A DNA stretch of 64,000 nucleotides, from the NCBI GenBank assembly GCA_963971225.1, contig OZ020270.1:73734432-73798431 (forward strand), written 5' to 3'. The translations under genes and the position numbers were made by a program. Below the pieces are notes generated by a model. That model saw only the letters and a program-made list of their open reading frames with translations, searched no databases and was not told where the DNA came from. Source of the stretch: Melieria omissa (lineage: Eukaryota > Arthropoda > Insecta > Diptera > Ulidiidae). This document shows, in pieces, positions 50,172 through 60,719 of the stretch (its first letter is position 1; the number at the start of each line of letters is the position of its first letter).

Positions 50172-52523
50172 TCAGTTGCTGTGAATGTGGGCCGTTTTTG
50201 TCGAACCCTTTTGGGGGACCTCATTAGAGGCGAAAGCCATCCTGCGGGGCCAACGTTTGGCAACGAAGGGGGAAATTTGCCGGTTTGAGTATGAGTTTGC
50301 AGGAGTGGTGGGTTCGAAGTGATTTTCCATTAATTCCTGGGGTGGAAACCCTACGGGATTGAGGGCGGCAATCACTTGCGAAAGGGCTTTCTTTAGTGCG
50401 GGAAGATTATTTCGAAGGGCGGGTCCAGTAGGCATATGGCGTTTTGGTACGTCTGTGGCACATGTCAAATGCGAAGGGGGTACTGGACCGCTTAACACCC
50501 AACCGAAGACTGTATGCTGAGCAAGTAAGCTGCCACATACATTTCGGTGGATACCTTCGAGCATAATCTGCGGAATGAGATCACTGCCAATCACTAAATC
50601 GATCTGCGCTGTCTCGAAGGGGTTTGGATCAGCGAGATCTAGCATGGCGAAATGTTTCATATTAGGGGGGTGTATGTGACGAGGTGGGAGCAATTTCGTA
50701 AGCTCTTGGAGCACGATTGCTTGCACGGGGAGTTTCGTGCTCGTTTGAGGGACTGCCAAGGTCAAGAAGCATGTATGATTGGCATTTTGCACAATCTGAC
50801 CGCCCATGCCCGAGATTTGGAAGGGGGATTTCTCGATCGGCATTTTGAGGCGTTTCTGGACCTTCGCGGAGATGAAGGTACGCTGAGAGGCTTGGTCGAT
50901 CAACGCTCGAACCTTAAACAACCGTCCTGAGTGTTCAATGGACACCAGTGCCGTAGGCAGAAGAGATTGGGTGCCATTATTAGAGTGGAGGGCTTGTACT
51001 TTGGGCGTACTTTGCCTGGAAGATGTGCGGGGTTGCGCATCCGAAAGGGGAGAATGAGTAGCGGAGTTGTTATGCGATCGTGTTGGAGCTGTTGCAACCT
51101 GTGGAGTGGTCGAATGTGACCAGTTAGGAGTATGAGAGGGTTGCGCATTGCCTTTAGGGAAATGAAGCATGGAATGATGCTTCTTTTGGCAATATACGCA
51201 CGTAAAATTGCTTGTACAATCTTTAGTGAGATGCGAGGTAGCAAGACAATTTACGCAGAGATTGTGCTTCTTAACGTATTTTAATCGACTCTGGGGGGTG
51301 AGTCTTTTGAAGCTCTGGCAAGTCCGTATGGGATGATTTGCGTTGCAGAGTTTGCACGCGAAGTCCCTTTTCACTTGAGTGTGATAGTTAAGGGATTTGT
51401 GTGGCCGATTTGGGAGGACATCGGAAGTCGAAGGTTGAGACGGTTTCGGCTTAGAAGGGCGAATACTTTGAAGCCGTTCAAGTACCTCATATCTGCCGGT
51501 CAGGAACTCATCCATTTGCGACCAGGGTGGCAGATCCTTCCGGGATGTCAATGATTGCTCCCATAGAGCGAGTGTCTCTTGGGGCAATTTGGTACAACAT
51601 ATGTAAACCAATAGCGGATCCCAATTGTCAGTGTCTACGGCCTGAGTATTGAGAACAGACAGACAATTGTTTATTGTGTTTTGGATCCGCTGTAGCGCCT
51701 CACTATTTTCAGTGTGGGCAGGAGCGATATTTAAAAGGGATCGGATCTGAGTGTCAACGAGTATGCGTTTATTTTCGAAGCGGGATCTTAGAGCTTCCCA
51801 CGCGAGTCCGAAATTCTCATCGGTTAATGCATATTGCTTTACAATAGCACCGGCTTTGCCTTGCGTTTTGTATCGGAGGTGATACAGTTTTTGGGCTGGA
51901 GTGAGCTGGGGGTGGTTGATGTAAACCGCGGTAAACATGTCCCGAAAGGACGGCCACTGCTCATAGCCCCCGAAAAAGGTTTCGGTATCACAAGGCGGAA
52001 CTTGTAGGCAAATATAAGGGGTACTTGCTGGTTCTAGGGGTCGAACCTGTTCCATATGCGCAGCGGGCTGGGGGGACTGAATTTGGAGCATCTCAATGAT
52101 GTCCGACATCTGAGCCATGCACAACTCAAACTGGTCTGTGCAGGCGTCGATTTTTTGCCTAGCCGACTCTTTGAAACCGTCGGGCTGGCTGTTGTCTTCA
52201 GCAATGAAGACTGCCTCATGTGCGCACATAAGCCTCTCCCATTGGGCTTGCAAATTTTTTTGCTTAATTTGGACCAGGGATTTGGTCAAATTCTCAATGG
52301 GGACCGATGAAAATTTTGTGCATAATAGCACGAGCTGTTCGTACTCGAAAGTAAATTTTGCAACACTGGGATCGGTTGCTTTCGGACTAGAGAGTTTGGA
52401 GCGAGTGTTTGGTGGCTCCCGAGTGACAGGAACTGTCAAACGTGCATTGGTTGACTTTGGGGATCTGGAGGAAGGAGTCTCCATTGTGATAAGTTGGCGT
52501 TTAGGGGATCGCTCAACAGGCAT
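50172..52523 (-). CDS. gag: BEL/Pao Gag with retropepsin-like domain, left arm
   Basis: Intact 783-codon ORF starting MPVERSPKRQ. The regions in order match the right-arm protein: a helical N-terminus; a DUF1759-type Gag core (about 165-345); three zinc-knuckle-like motifs (about 390-454); and a DUF1758-type aspartic protease region (about 520-690) with the Asp motif ALIDQASQ. The ORF stops after a basic, Thr/Pro/Ser-rich tail where a full BEL polyprotein would continue into reverse transcriptase. Gag should form particles and bind RNA, and the protease should process it, but the missing pol makes this element dependent on another copy. It differs from the right-arm protein at scattered positions, with no stop or frameshift in either. 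The first ATG fits because it is conserved in both arms. Confidence 0.85.
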   Translation of the reverse strand: MPVERSPKRQLITMETPSSRSPKSTNARLTVPVTREPPNTRSKLSSPKATDPSVAKFTFEYEQLVLLCTKFSSVPIENLTKSLVQIKQKNLQAQWERLMCAHEAVFIAEDNSQPDGFKESARQKIDACTDQFELCMAQMSDIIEMLQIQSPQPAAHMEQVRPLEPASTPYICLQVPPCDTETFFGGYEQWPSFRDMFTAVYINHPQLTPAQKLYHLRYKTQGKAGAIVKQYALTDENFGLAWEALRSRFENKRILVDTQIRSLLNIAPAHTENSEALQRIQNTINNCLSVLNTQAVDTDNWDPLLVYICCTKLPQETLALWEQSLTSRKDLPPWSQMDEFLTGRYEVLERLQSIRPSKPKPSQPSTSDVLPNRPHKSLNYHTQVKRDFACKLCNANHPIRTCQSFKRLTPQSRLKYVKKHNLCVNCLATSHLTKDCTSNFTCVYCQKKHHSMLHFPKGNAQPSHTPNWSHSTTPQVATAPTRSHNNSATHSPLSDAQPRTSSRQSTPKVQALHSNNGTQSLLPTALVSIEHSGRLFKVRALIDQASQRTFISAKVQKRLKMPIEKSPFQISGMGGQIVQNANHTCFLTLAVPQTSTKLPVQAIVLQELTKLLPPRHIHPPNMKHFAMLDLADPNPFETAQIDLVIGSDLIPQIMLEGIHRNVCGSLLAQHTVFGWVLSGPVPPSHLTCATDVPKRHMPTGPALRNNLPALKKALSQVIAALNPVGFPPQELMENHFEPTTPANSYSNRQISPFVAKRWPRRMAFASNEVPQKGSTKTAHIHSN

Positions 52524-52666
52524 TTTGTTTAAAAAAGCTCGACAAGGGTAAAAAATTTAAATTAATATTGTATAAATGTAGGGTATGGGAGAAATAGACG
52601 TGTAGTCTAACCGCGTCCGCGCGAACGATGTTTGAGAATGGGAAGAGTTGGGAATGTGCAAATTCG

Positions 52667-53137
52667 TTTGACCGAATATATATTTTTGTCGAGCAAAAAA
52701 GGGTTACACCCGTGTGTGTAAATGTGACATATGTGTGTATGGGTAATAAGAATTGTGTATATGGGAAATTAATTTTTGGTAAATGTGAGTAGGTAATAAA
52801 TAGAGATGTGTATGTATGTGGGAATTGGGAATGTATGTTAAAATTATTATAATATGTATAACAAATGTGTAGTCAAATATGTATGAAAATTTGTTTTTAT
52901 TTGTGAAAAAGTGATTTTTTGGTATGGGACTGTGAATGTGTGTGAATATACACGTATGTATGAGTATGTGTATAAATTTGTGTGTGTATATATATATGTG
53001 TGTATAAATATATATATTTGTGTGTATATGTAAATATGTGTATGTGATTATTTTTGTGAAATGGAAAATAAATATGTACGGGTATGTGTATATGTGTGTA
53101 CAAAAATTTGTGTGTGCGAGTGGGCGATATTTGTCGG
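52667..53137. repeat. TG/TA-rich spacer between the inverted arms
   Basis: From about 52700 to 53115 the plus strand is dominated by TGTGTATA-type alternating purine-pyrimidine runs, with few C residues. It is the only non-palindromic part of the composite. ORFs running through it are low-complexity and not credible. Homology between the arms ends at GCAAATTCG on the left (near 52659-52667) and CGAATTTGC on the right (near 53138). Confidence 0.7.
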
Positions 53138-53274
53138 CGAATTTGCCCATTCCCAATTTTCCCATCTTCAAATATCGTTCGCGCGGACGCGGTAAGACTT
53201 CACGTCTATTATTCAATACCCTACATTTATATTTATTCAAACTTTTAACCCTCTGTCGAGCTTTTTTAAGCAAA

Positions 53275-55626
53275 ATGCCTGTTGAGCGATCCCCTAAACG
53301 CCAACTTGTCGCAATGGAGACTCCTTCCTCCAGATACACAAAGTCACCCAGTGCACGTTTGACAGTTCCTGTCACTCGGGAGCCACCAAACACTCGCTCC
53401 AAACTCTCTAGTCCGAAAGCAACCGATCCCAGTGTTGCAAAATTTACTTTCGAGTACGAACAGCTCGTGCTATTATGCACAAAATTTTCATCGGTCCCCA
53501 TTGAGAATTTGACCAAATCCCTGGTCCAAATTAAGCAAAAAAATTTGCAAGCCCAATGGGAGAGGCTTATGTGCGCACATGAGGCAGTCTTTATTGCTGA
53601 AGACAACAGCCAGCCCGACGGTTTCAAAGAGTCGGCTAGGCAAAAAATCGACGCCTGCACAGACCAGTACGAGTTGTGCATGGCTCAGATGTCGGACATC
53701 ATTGAGATGCTCCAAACTCAGTCCCCCCAGCCCGCTGCGCATATGGAACCGGTTCGACCCCTAGAACCAGCAAATACCCCCTTCATTTGCGTACAAGTTC
53801 CGCCTTGTGATACCGAAACCTTTTTCGGGGGCTATGAGCAGTGGCCGTCCTTTCGGGACATGTTTACCGCGGTTTACATCAACCACCCCCAGCTCACTCC
53901 AGCCCAAAAATTGTATCACCTCCGATACAAGACGCAAGGTAAAGCCGGTGCTATTGTTAAGCAATATGCATTAACCGATGAGAATTTCGGACTCGCGTGG
54001 GAAGCTTTAAAATCCCGCTTCGAAAATAAGCGCATACTCGTTGACACTCAGATTAGATCCCTCTGGAATATCGCTCCTGCCCACACTGAAAATAGTGAGG
54101 CACTACAGCGGATCCAAAGCACTATAAACAATTGTCTGTCTGTTCTCAATTCTCAGGCCGTAGACACTGACAATTGGGATCCGCTATTGGTTTACATATG
54201 TTGTACCAAATTGCCCCAAGAGACACTCGCTCTATGGGAGCAATCACTGACATCCCGGAAGGATCTGCCACCCTGGTCGCAAATGGATGAGTTCCTGACC
54301 GGCAGATATGAGGTACTTGAACGGTTGCAAAGTATTCGCCCTTCTAAGCCGAAACCGTCTCAACCTTCGACTTCCAATGTCCTCCCAAATCGGCCACACA
54401 AATCCCTAAATTATCACACTCAAGTGAAAAGGGACTTCGCGTGCAAACTCTGCAACACAAATCATCCCATACGGACTTGCCAGAACTTCAAAGGACTCAC
54501 CCCCCAGAGTCGATTAAAATACGTTAAGAAGCACAGGCTCTGCGTGAATTGCCTTGCTACATCTCACCTTATTGAGAATTGTACAAGCAATTTTACGTGC
54601 GTACATTGCCAGATGAAGCACCACTCCCTGCTTCATTTCCCCAAAGGCAATGCGCAACCCTCTCAATCGCCCAATCGGTCACATTCGTACCGATCACAGG
54701 TCGCAACAGCTCCAAAACGAACGCATAACAACTCTGCTACTCATTCTCCCATTTCGGATGCGCAACCCCGCACATCTCCCAGGCAAAGTACGCCCCAAGT
54801 ACAAGCCTTAAACTCCAATAATGGCACCCAATCCCTTCTGCCTACGGCACTGGTGTCTATCGAGCACGCAGGAAAGTTGTTTAAAGCTCGAGCGGTGATC
54901 GACCAAGCCTCTCAGCGTACCTTCATTTCCTCGAAGGTCCAGAAACGCCTCAAATTGCCAATCGAGAAAACTCCCTTCCAAATCTCGGGCATGGGCGGTC
55001 AGATTGTGCAAAATGCCAATCATACATGCTTCTTTACATTGGCAGTCCCCCAATCGAGCACGAAACTCCCCGTGCAAGCAATCGTGCTCCAAGAGCTTAC
55101 GAATTCGCTCCCATCTTCCCACATAAACGCTCCCAATATGAAACATTTCGCCATGCTAGATCTCGCTGATCCAAACCCCTTCGAGACAGCGCAGATCGAT
55201 TTAGTGATTGGCAGTGATCTCATTCCGCAGATCATGCTCGAAGGTATCCACCGAAATGTATGTGGCAGCTTACTTGCTCAGCATACAGTCTTCGGTTGGG
55301 TATTAAGCGGTCCAGTACCCCCTTCGCATTTGACATGTGCCACAGACGTACCAAAACGCCATATGCCTACTGGACCCGCCCTTCGAAATAATCTTCCCGC
55401 ACTAAAGAAAGCCCTTTCGCAAGTGATTGCCGCCCTCAATCCCGTAGGGTTTCCACCCCAGGAATTAATGGAAAATCACTTCGAACCCACCACTCCTGCA
55501 AACTCATACTCAAACCGGCAAATGTCCCCCTTCGTTGCCAAACGTCGGCCCCGCATGATGGCTTTCGCCTCTAATGAGGTCCCCCAAAAGGGTTCGACAA
55601 AAACGGCCCACATTCACAGCAACTGA
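53275..55626 (+). CDS. gag: BEL/Pao Gag with retropepsin-like domain, right arm
   Basis: Intact 783-codon ORF. The frame is open back to 53020, but the ATG at 53275 is chosen because it matches the left-arm start and the extension lies in low-complexity spacer. DUF1759-like core about residues 165-345 (GGYEQWPSFRDMF). Zinc-knuckle-like motifs at C390/C393/H397/C402, C423/C426/H431/C436 and C442/C445/H449/H454. DUF1758-like aspartic protease about 520-690, with Asp543 in VIDQASQRTF and a later FGWVLSG motif. The product is expected to assemble retrotransposon particles in the cytoplasm and package RNA. No reverse transcriptase, RNase H or integrase follows, so this is gag-protease only. Translation stops at TGA 55624-55626. 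Confidence 0.85.
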   Translation: MPVERSPKRQLVAMETPSSRYTKSPSARLTVPVTREPPNTRSKLSSPKATDPSVAKFTFEYEQLVLLCTKFSSVPIENLTKSLVQIKQKNLQAQWERLMCAHEAVFIAEDNSQPDGFKESARQKIDACTDQYELCMAQMSDIIEMLQTQSPQPAAHMEPVRPLEPANTPFICVQVPPCDTETFFGGYEQWPSFRDMFTAVYINHPQLTPAQKLYHLRYKTQGKAGAIVKQYALTDENFGLAWEALKSRFENKRILVDTQIRSLWNIAPAHTENSEALQRIQSTINNCLSVLNSQAVDTDNWDPLLVYICCTKLPQETLALWEQSLTSRKDLPPWSQMDEFLTGRYEVLERLQSIRPSKPKPSQPSTSNVLPNRPHKSLNYHTQVKRDFACKLCNTNHPIRTCQNFKGLTPQSRLKYVKKHRLCVNCLATSHLIENCTSNFTCVHCQMKHHSLLHFPKGNAQPSQSPNRSHSYRSQVATAPKRTHNNSATHSPISDAQPRTSPRQSTPQVQALNSNNGTQSLLPTALVSIEHAGKLFKARAVIDQASQRTFISSKVQKRLKLPIEKTPFQISGMGGQIVQNANHTCFFTLAVPQSSTKLPVQAIVLQELTNSLPSSHINAPNMKHFAMLDLADPNPFETAQIDLVIGSDLIPQIMLEGIHRNVCGSLLAQHTVFGWVLSGPVPPSHLTCATDVPKRHMPTGPALRNNLPALKKALSQVIAALNPVGFPPQELMENHFEPTTPANSYSNRQMSPFVAKRRPRMMAFASNEVPQKGSTKTAHIHSN

Positions 55627-56650
55627 CGGAAATTGCAATCCCTCGCAATTCCACATTGCACCGACTCCATCCCGGGTCCAAAAAGAGGACAGTCGCCACT
55701 CCAGTGCGACTTGCTCCAAACGCTGCAAATCCCGCAGACGTCGGACTGATCGGGTATAAACTCCAAGATCTATAAGATCTCCCTCTCGGGTGGAACGGCT
55801 CCAGCCATTCTCATGCTCAAACTGTTCCAACTCCGGATCAAAGAGCGGTTGACTGCCACCACCCTCTCGAAGAGCAAACCGACATTCTCGGTCGGGTCTC
55901 CTGCTTCGTTCGAGCCCTACGAGCACATACGTATCCCGAGCGGAGTTGCCCTTGTGTATAAACAACCCCTCGAACCCCTTCATAACTCTCACTCGAGCTT
56001 CTCATTCCCCCTAAGGAAATGGCAATGCAGCCAATATATATATGTATTTTCCAATATTCCCCCGGCTTTAGCTTAAGCGAACCTCGCAGCTTAGCCGATT
56101 TCTCATACCCACGATGTCAGCCTCAAACTTGTATGTCCAATTAACTGACATCCACCTTCTTTGCAGATCGTACGCTAGACGACCATCGCAGCAGCTGCCT
56201 TCGAGTTTGTCCCGCATGGCCAAAAGAGATGCAAGCATCCGCAGCGGCTACCATCCAGCAAAGAGGTCATCGGCGCACCCCTAAGCGCACCCACAGCCAG
56301 CCAGCCGTGAGCCGCACTACCACCAGCCAGACATCAGCCGCATCAAGGCAACCCTCCCCCCGGCTACTTCATAAAATTGCACTCTGCAATGGCGGCCGCG
56401 ATGGCTAAATGAGTGCTGTGGTTGTTCAGTGATCTGTCAATCCCACCTCTAATCCCTTCCTTTCCTTGTCCTTTTGTACTTATGTTTCCCACTATTTTCT
56501 TCTCCTCGGCTTCAGCCGCTTGTATCGTTTAATGTTTCATGTATTCTTTATAACATTCGTCTTTTACACGTCTTCAAATAAAGACCGAAAACACACTAAC
56601 CGCATCCAACGCGTATTACTTATCCCGCTCCGCGCCGAAGCGATTAAACA
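55627..56650 (+). other. Right arm 3' non-coding part, ending in LTR-like terminus
   Basis: Counterpart of 49207-50171 and somewhat longer. It ends with AATAAA (56577-56582), about 68 bp of U5-like sequence and TTAAACA. Stops occur in all frames. I recognise no pol fragment. Confidence 0.5.
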
Positions 56651-56952
56651 GTTACTATTAAATTGTTATTTATAATTAAGGTTTAATAACAAAAAAAGTG
56701 GCAAAAAAAATTTGTTTTTTTCGAGCGTTCACATTTCAGTCAATTTTTGGTCAAAAATCATTATAGTTAGGTATAAGCCATAGAAAATTTCATCTACTTT
56801 CATTTAAAAAAACCTTATTCATTTCAGATTACTACAAGAGGCTGTAGGCTTGAAATTCGGAGACTAGATTTTTCAGGCAGTGATCGACGAAAGCCGCCAT
56901 TGTTCAGCCGCCATTTTGAATTTTGTTACAAAAAATATATCATATTATTGTA

Positions 56953-57547
56953 TAGGGTGTTTTTTTTAGAGGTATAGAACTTCGAATTGAAATAAAACAC
57001 AAGAAAATCGTTTTAATGTCCATCAATTTGGCTTTATTAGAAGGATAATTTTATGCCATTAATGCTTAAATATGATTTCGGGCATGTGGCCGCCGCGGCT
57101 GGCTCGAATAAAGCCAATTCTACAGGTCCAATTTTCAACCAGCTCCAATTGCTGTGCACGGTGGCGAATCGATTAATTCGGGTCCTCTTCAACATTTTGC
57201 TCTACAGCGGCAATTGTTTCTTCGGTGCGCACTGTTCGACGTATCTGCGGATGCGTATTATCACATAGAGTAAACGTAGTGCGAAAACGACCCATGGTTA
57301 ACCGAATTAATTGCTCTGATGGACGATGTCGACCATTAAATGGACGGAGCTTGCGGTAAACTTCGCGAACTGAACCATTATTTTCGAAATAAATTTGCAC
57401 GATTTGCAAGCGTTGTTCTTTTGTCAACCTGTTCATGATGAAATGGCAAACCAAACTGAACATAAATGACATTAGAGTTGCCAGATTTGACCACAAAATG
57501 CAAGTTTTATCTCTATTCGAAAAACAAACCTATAAAAAAACACCCTA
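56953..57547 (-). mobile_element. Deleted mariner-like element, unit 9 (right of the BEL insertion)
   Basis: 595 bp, one A shorter than the others in the right-end A-run. The minus-strand ORF fragment ends at 57173. Confidence 0.8.
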
Positions 57548-57679
57548 TATAATAAAATACCCATTCAACCGTCAAAACCGGATGTTTCTATGTTTTTTCA
57601 TCATGCCACAAATCATTTCCAAACTTGGGCCTTTTTTTGGCCAAATTTGAAAGAACCTCCCCTTAAGTGTTTATAAGAT

Positions 57680-57811
57680 TATTCGAAAGTTGAACAATTA
57701 TTCGACTATTCGAAGCACATCGACTATTCGAATAGCACTATTCGAATACTATTCGTACAAACAACCACTATTCGAATAATCGATTAATCGATTTTCAAAC
57801 TATTCGATTAC
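57680..57811 (+). promoter_or_regulatory. TATTCG motif cluster, unit 10
   Basis: Eight motifs with unchanged spacing. Confidence 0.45.
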
Positions 57812-57826
57812 TTTCAAGAGCCCTAC

Positions 57827-60719
57827 ATGCTGGTTGTCAAAATGGTTTGTTTACATTTTTCATTCCGTTGTGGTTTGAATTCAAACTGTCTTATCTGCAA
57901 ACGATTGCGACTGAAGGTTTTATTAAAAATTTTGTGTATTTTCACGATTTTCACTGCGAAAAAGTGTACCATTTGTGGGAAAAAACGGCGTCGGGGCACT
58001 GGACCTTTTTTTCAAGTTCCTCTCGACGACCGTAGAAGAGGCATTTGGATTGCGAAATGTAATTTTGTGTTCCCGGCTCGTTCGTTTGTTTGCGGGGATC
58101 ATTTTTTGGCAACTGATTTTATCGGAGGGCCAAAAATGATCAAGTTAATGCCACATGCAGCACCGTTGCCGTAAGTATATGAAATTTAAGCCTACCGAAA
58201 CATTAAATTGGCAGTGGCAGAGCATGTGCACAAAACTTAAATTAAAATGAATTTGATTTATTATAGCGCGAGCATTTCGCATTACGATGTCCCCCAGGAG
58301 GAGCAGTTCGAAGATCTGCTAATTTTACTACATCCACCAAAAGAGTGCAAGGAGTTCTATACCCAGACAGAGTAAGTTTCAATGAGATGTATTTGAAAAC
58401 TTGATTGTAATTTATACTTGTAGCCCAATAATCCAGGAATATTTTATGGAAAAAGAAATTTCGGACTTAAAAAAAGAAGTCAAAAAATTAAAGGAGGAGA
58501 ACAAGCGCCTACAGCACAGACTGGACGAATGCGAGGCGATTGTGTCAACTGTGAGATCCATATTCACAGATGGACAAGTGAGAAAAATGGTGTACCAGGT
58601 ATTGTTTATTGTATTAACCACAACTTGAACGATGTTAATGCGAATTGTATATGTTTGTTTATTTCACAGAACGAAATATTAAATGGAGTTGGCCTGATAT
58701 TTCAAGCACCATATGCCTGCACGCGTCTGGGCCATGTGCATATAATCAATTATATACAAAAGGCTTCCCGCTGCCCCATGTCTCCACTCTTCAACGCTGG
58801 TATAGAATGGTTGACGTAAGTGAGGGAATTCTGTCAACAGCCATGGATTTGATGCGACACATAACAGATTTGTCAAATGAAGACAAAATCTGTGTTCTCG
58901 CGTTCGACGAGATGAAAGTCGCAGAAACTTACGAATACGACCAAAGAGCGGACTGTGTACGGAAACCTGCCAATTATGTCCAGGTGGTGATGGCGAGGGG
59001 TCTGAAGAAATCGTGGAAGCAACCCGTTTTCTACGATTTCGACCAGCAAATGACCAAACCAATTTTGATTTCGGTAATCTCGGCACTACACCACGCAGGT
59101 TTTTCTGTGGTGGCAATTGTTTGTGACATGGGACTCACAAAACGAAAGCTGTGGAAAAGTTTGGAAGTAACAGTAGGTGAGTAATATGTTTGAATTTAAT
59201 TTAATCAGTTTGAGTTTACATAAGCAATTTTTTTCGTAATTTAGACCAGCCATACTTCGAACATCCCGTGAATAAAAAGGAAAAAATATTAACTTTTGCC
59301 GACGCTCCCCATCTTCTAAAATTAATCAGAAACCACTTCCTGGACACCGAAATTATGTGGAAGGGCGAACTGCTGACAACGCGCAGCTTAGCTGATCTGC
59401 TCAAACATACGAGCACATCAGACGCGTCAATTACATTCAAACTGACGACCGAACATCTAACAGTTAAAGGAGTCGGTATGTTATTTATGTTATGATGTTA
59501 TGTTCGCTAATGTTAACAACAAAATTCGTTACAATTTTTAGCCCGTCAAAAAGTTAAGTTAACAGCACAAGTATTTTCAAATACCACCGCCGCTGCTATA
59601 CGACGCTCATTAGGAATTTACATATACAAGCCAACACAAACAGCTGAAATGATTCAGCTTGTTAATGATTGGTTTGATGTCCTCAATTCCTCCATGGGAA
59701 CATTTGGGTACCCAGGAAAGGTAATATTTCTTTCCAATAAAGCCGAAAAATAGTTAAATAAAAAAATTTTTAAATTAAAATTTGTATGTATTACATTACA
59801 AATTTGTATGTATTACATGTATTACAGGAACCATATGGTGTAAAGCTCAAAAGCCAAGATAAGGTTATTGAGCGGATGAATGCCTTCATGTCTTCTCCAA
59901 TTATTCCAAACAAAAAAAGTCTGGAAATATTTCAAAAAGGAATTTTAATGACTAATTCCGCCTTGGTAATGCTCCACCAATATGTTAAGGCGAAGTGCAA
60001 TATGGAGTACTTTCTAACAAACCGCCTTAACCAGGATGTGTTGGAGCACTTCTTTGGGGCAATTCGAAGCAAGGGTGGTCTGAATGATCATCCTTCCCCC
60101 AAGGAGTTTAAATACCGGCTGAGGAAATATATCTTAGGTATGTTTCATATTAATTTCGTGTAATTTTTTTAATATTAATTTTTTAATTTAATTAATTTTT
60201 TCATTAATTTCTTAATCACTATTTAGCCAGAAATACCGAGCACCTAAGAGGAATAGGCAATGTTTCTAAGGACACAACGGGTTGGCTCGGCACCGTACAC
60301 AAACATGGCGACCAGGCCGAGATTACCCTTGACAGCTTGAATGAGTCCTCAATTTCCTTCGACAGTCCTGACCCAGAGGAAGTGTCGGGAATCATCGCTG
60401 ATTTTAATACGGACTCATTGCATGACATCGGCGTGCTTCATGAAGACGCAAAAAGCCAGGTCCGCGATTCCTAAGCGCAATTAAAGAAATGGAGAGCGTG
60501 TTCTACGCAATAAATCAAATGAAAATTTCATATCGAAAAAATCTTCTGAAGCGATTGCTGGAAAAAAGCGCCCACGTAGGCGTCCCAGAGCATGTGAAGC
60601 GATTTTTCTTCACATGCAGAATTCATTTCCGTGTGCACCATTTAAACAAGCGCTTAAAGACGATGAAGGCCAAACAGAAAATAATGGGGTACAAAAAATT
60701 CATCAAAATCAATCTGTAA
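57827..60719 (+). pseudogene. P-type THAP transposase-like gene, copy 10 (last and most diverged copy)
   Basis: Exons 5 and 6 are open, as in copies 8 and 9. It has the most private changes: Ala for Thr before the first THAP cysteine (IFTAKKC), Gly for Arg after the finger (DFIGGPK), Gln for His in exon 4 (AYNQLYTK), Ile-Tyr for Met-Asp in exon 6 (near 59618), Glu for Lys in exon 7 (VIERMNA) and Val for Glu in exon 8 (EEVSGI). About 42 bp with the poly(A) signal are deleted after the gene (near 60948). The exon 3/4 phase mismatch remains. The THAP plus coiled-coil frame is open. Confidence 0.83.

Larger units (their letters stand above)
49207..56650. mobile_element. BEL/Pao-derived inverted dimer (two gag-protease arms head to head)
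   Basis: GTTAC precedes 49207 and follows 56650. The element starts TGTTTAA and ends TTAAACA, so TG...CA ends and a 5-bp target duplication, both normal for LTR retrotransposons, frame the whole composite. The left arm (49207 to about 52666) is an inverted, diverged copy of the right arm (about 53138 to 56650). Each arm has a poly(A)-type AATAAA about 70 bp from its outer end (minus strand 49278-49283; plus strand 56577-56582). Both outer ends therefore look like the 3' (U5) end of an LTR. I find no 5' LTR between the arms and no reverse transcriptase or integrase. The arms are near 95% identical in coding sequence by eye and clearly lower near the tips. Confidence 0.8.
48890..57662. mobile_element. 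TTAA-flanked element with eroded left end, unit 9, split by the BEL/Pao insertion
   Basis: The left part runs from 48890 to 49206 and the right part from 56651 to 57662. The split lies in the loop between the internal inverted pair TATGGCTTATACCTAA and its complement. The right TTAA is at 57663-57666. Confidence 0.65.

Noticed and set aside
53020..53274. Possible 85-residue N-terminal extension of the right-arm Gag
   Set aside because: It runs through the low-complexity spacer and is not matched in the left arm. The ATG at 53275 is shared by both arms.
52704..53681. 325-codon minus-strand ORF across the spacer
   Set aside because: It is antisense to gag plus TG/TA repeat translation (Thr/His/Ile/Tyr-rich). 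Not credible as a protein.
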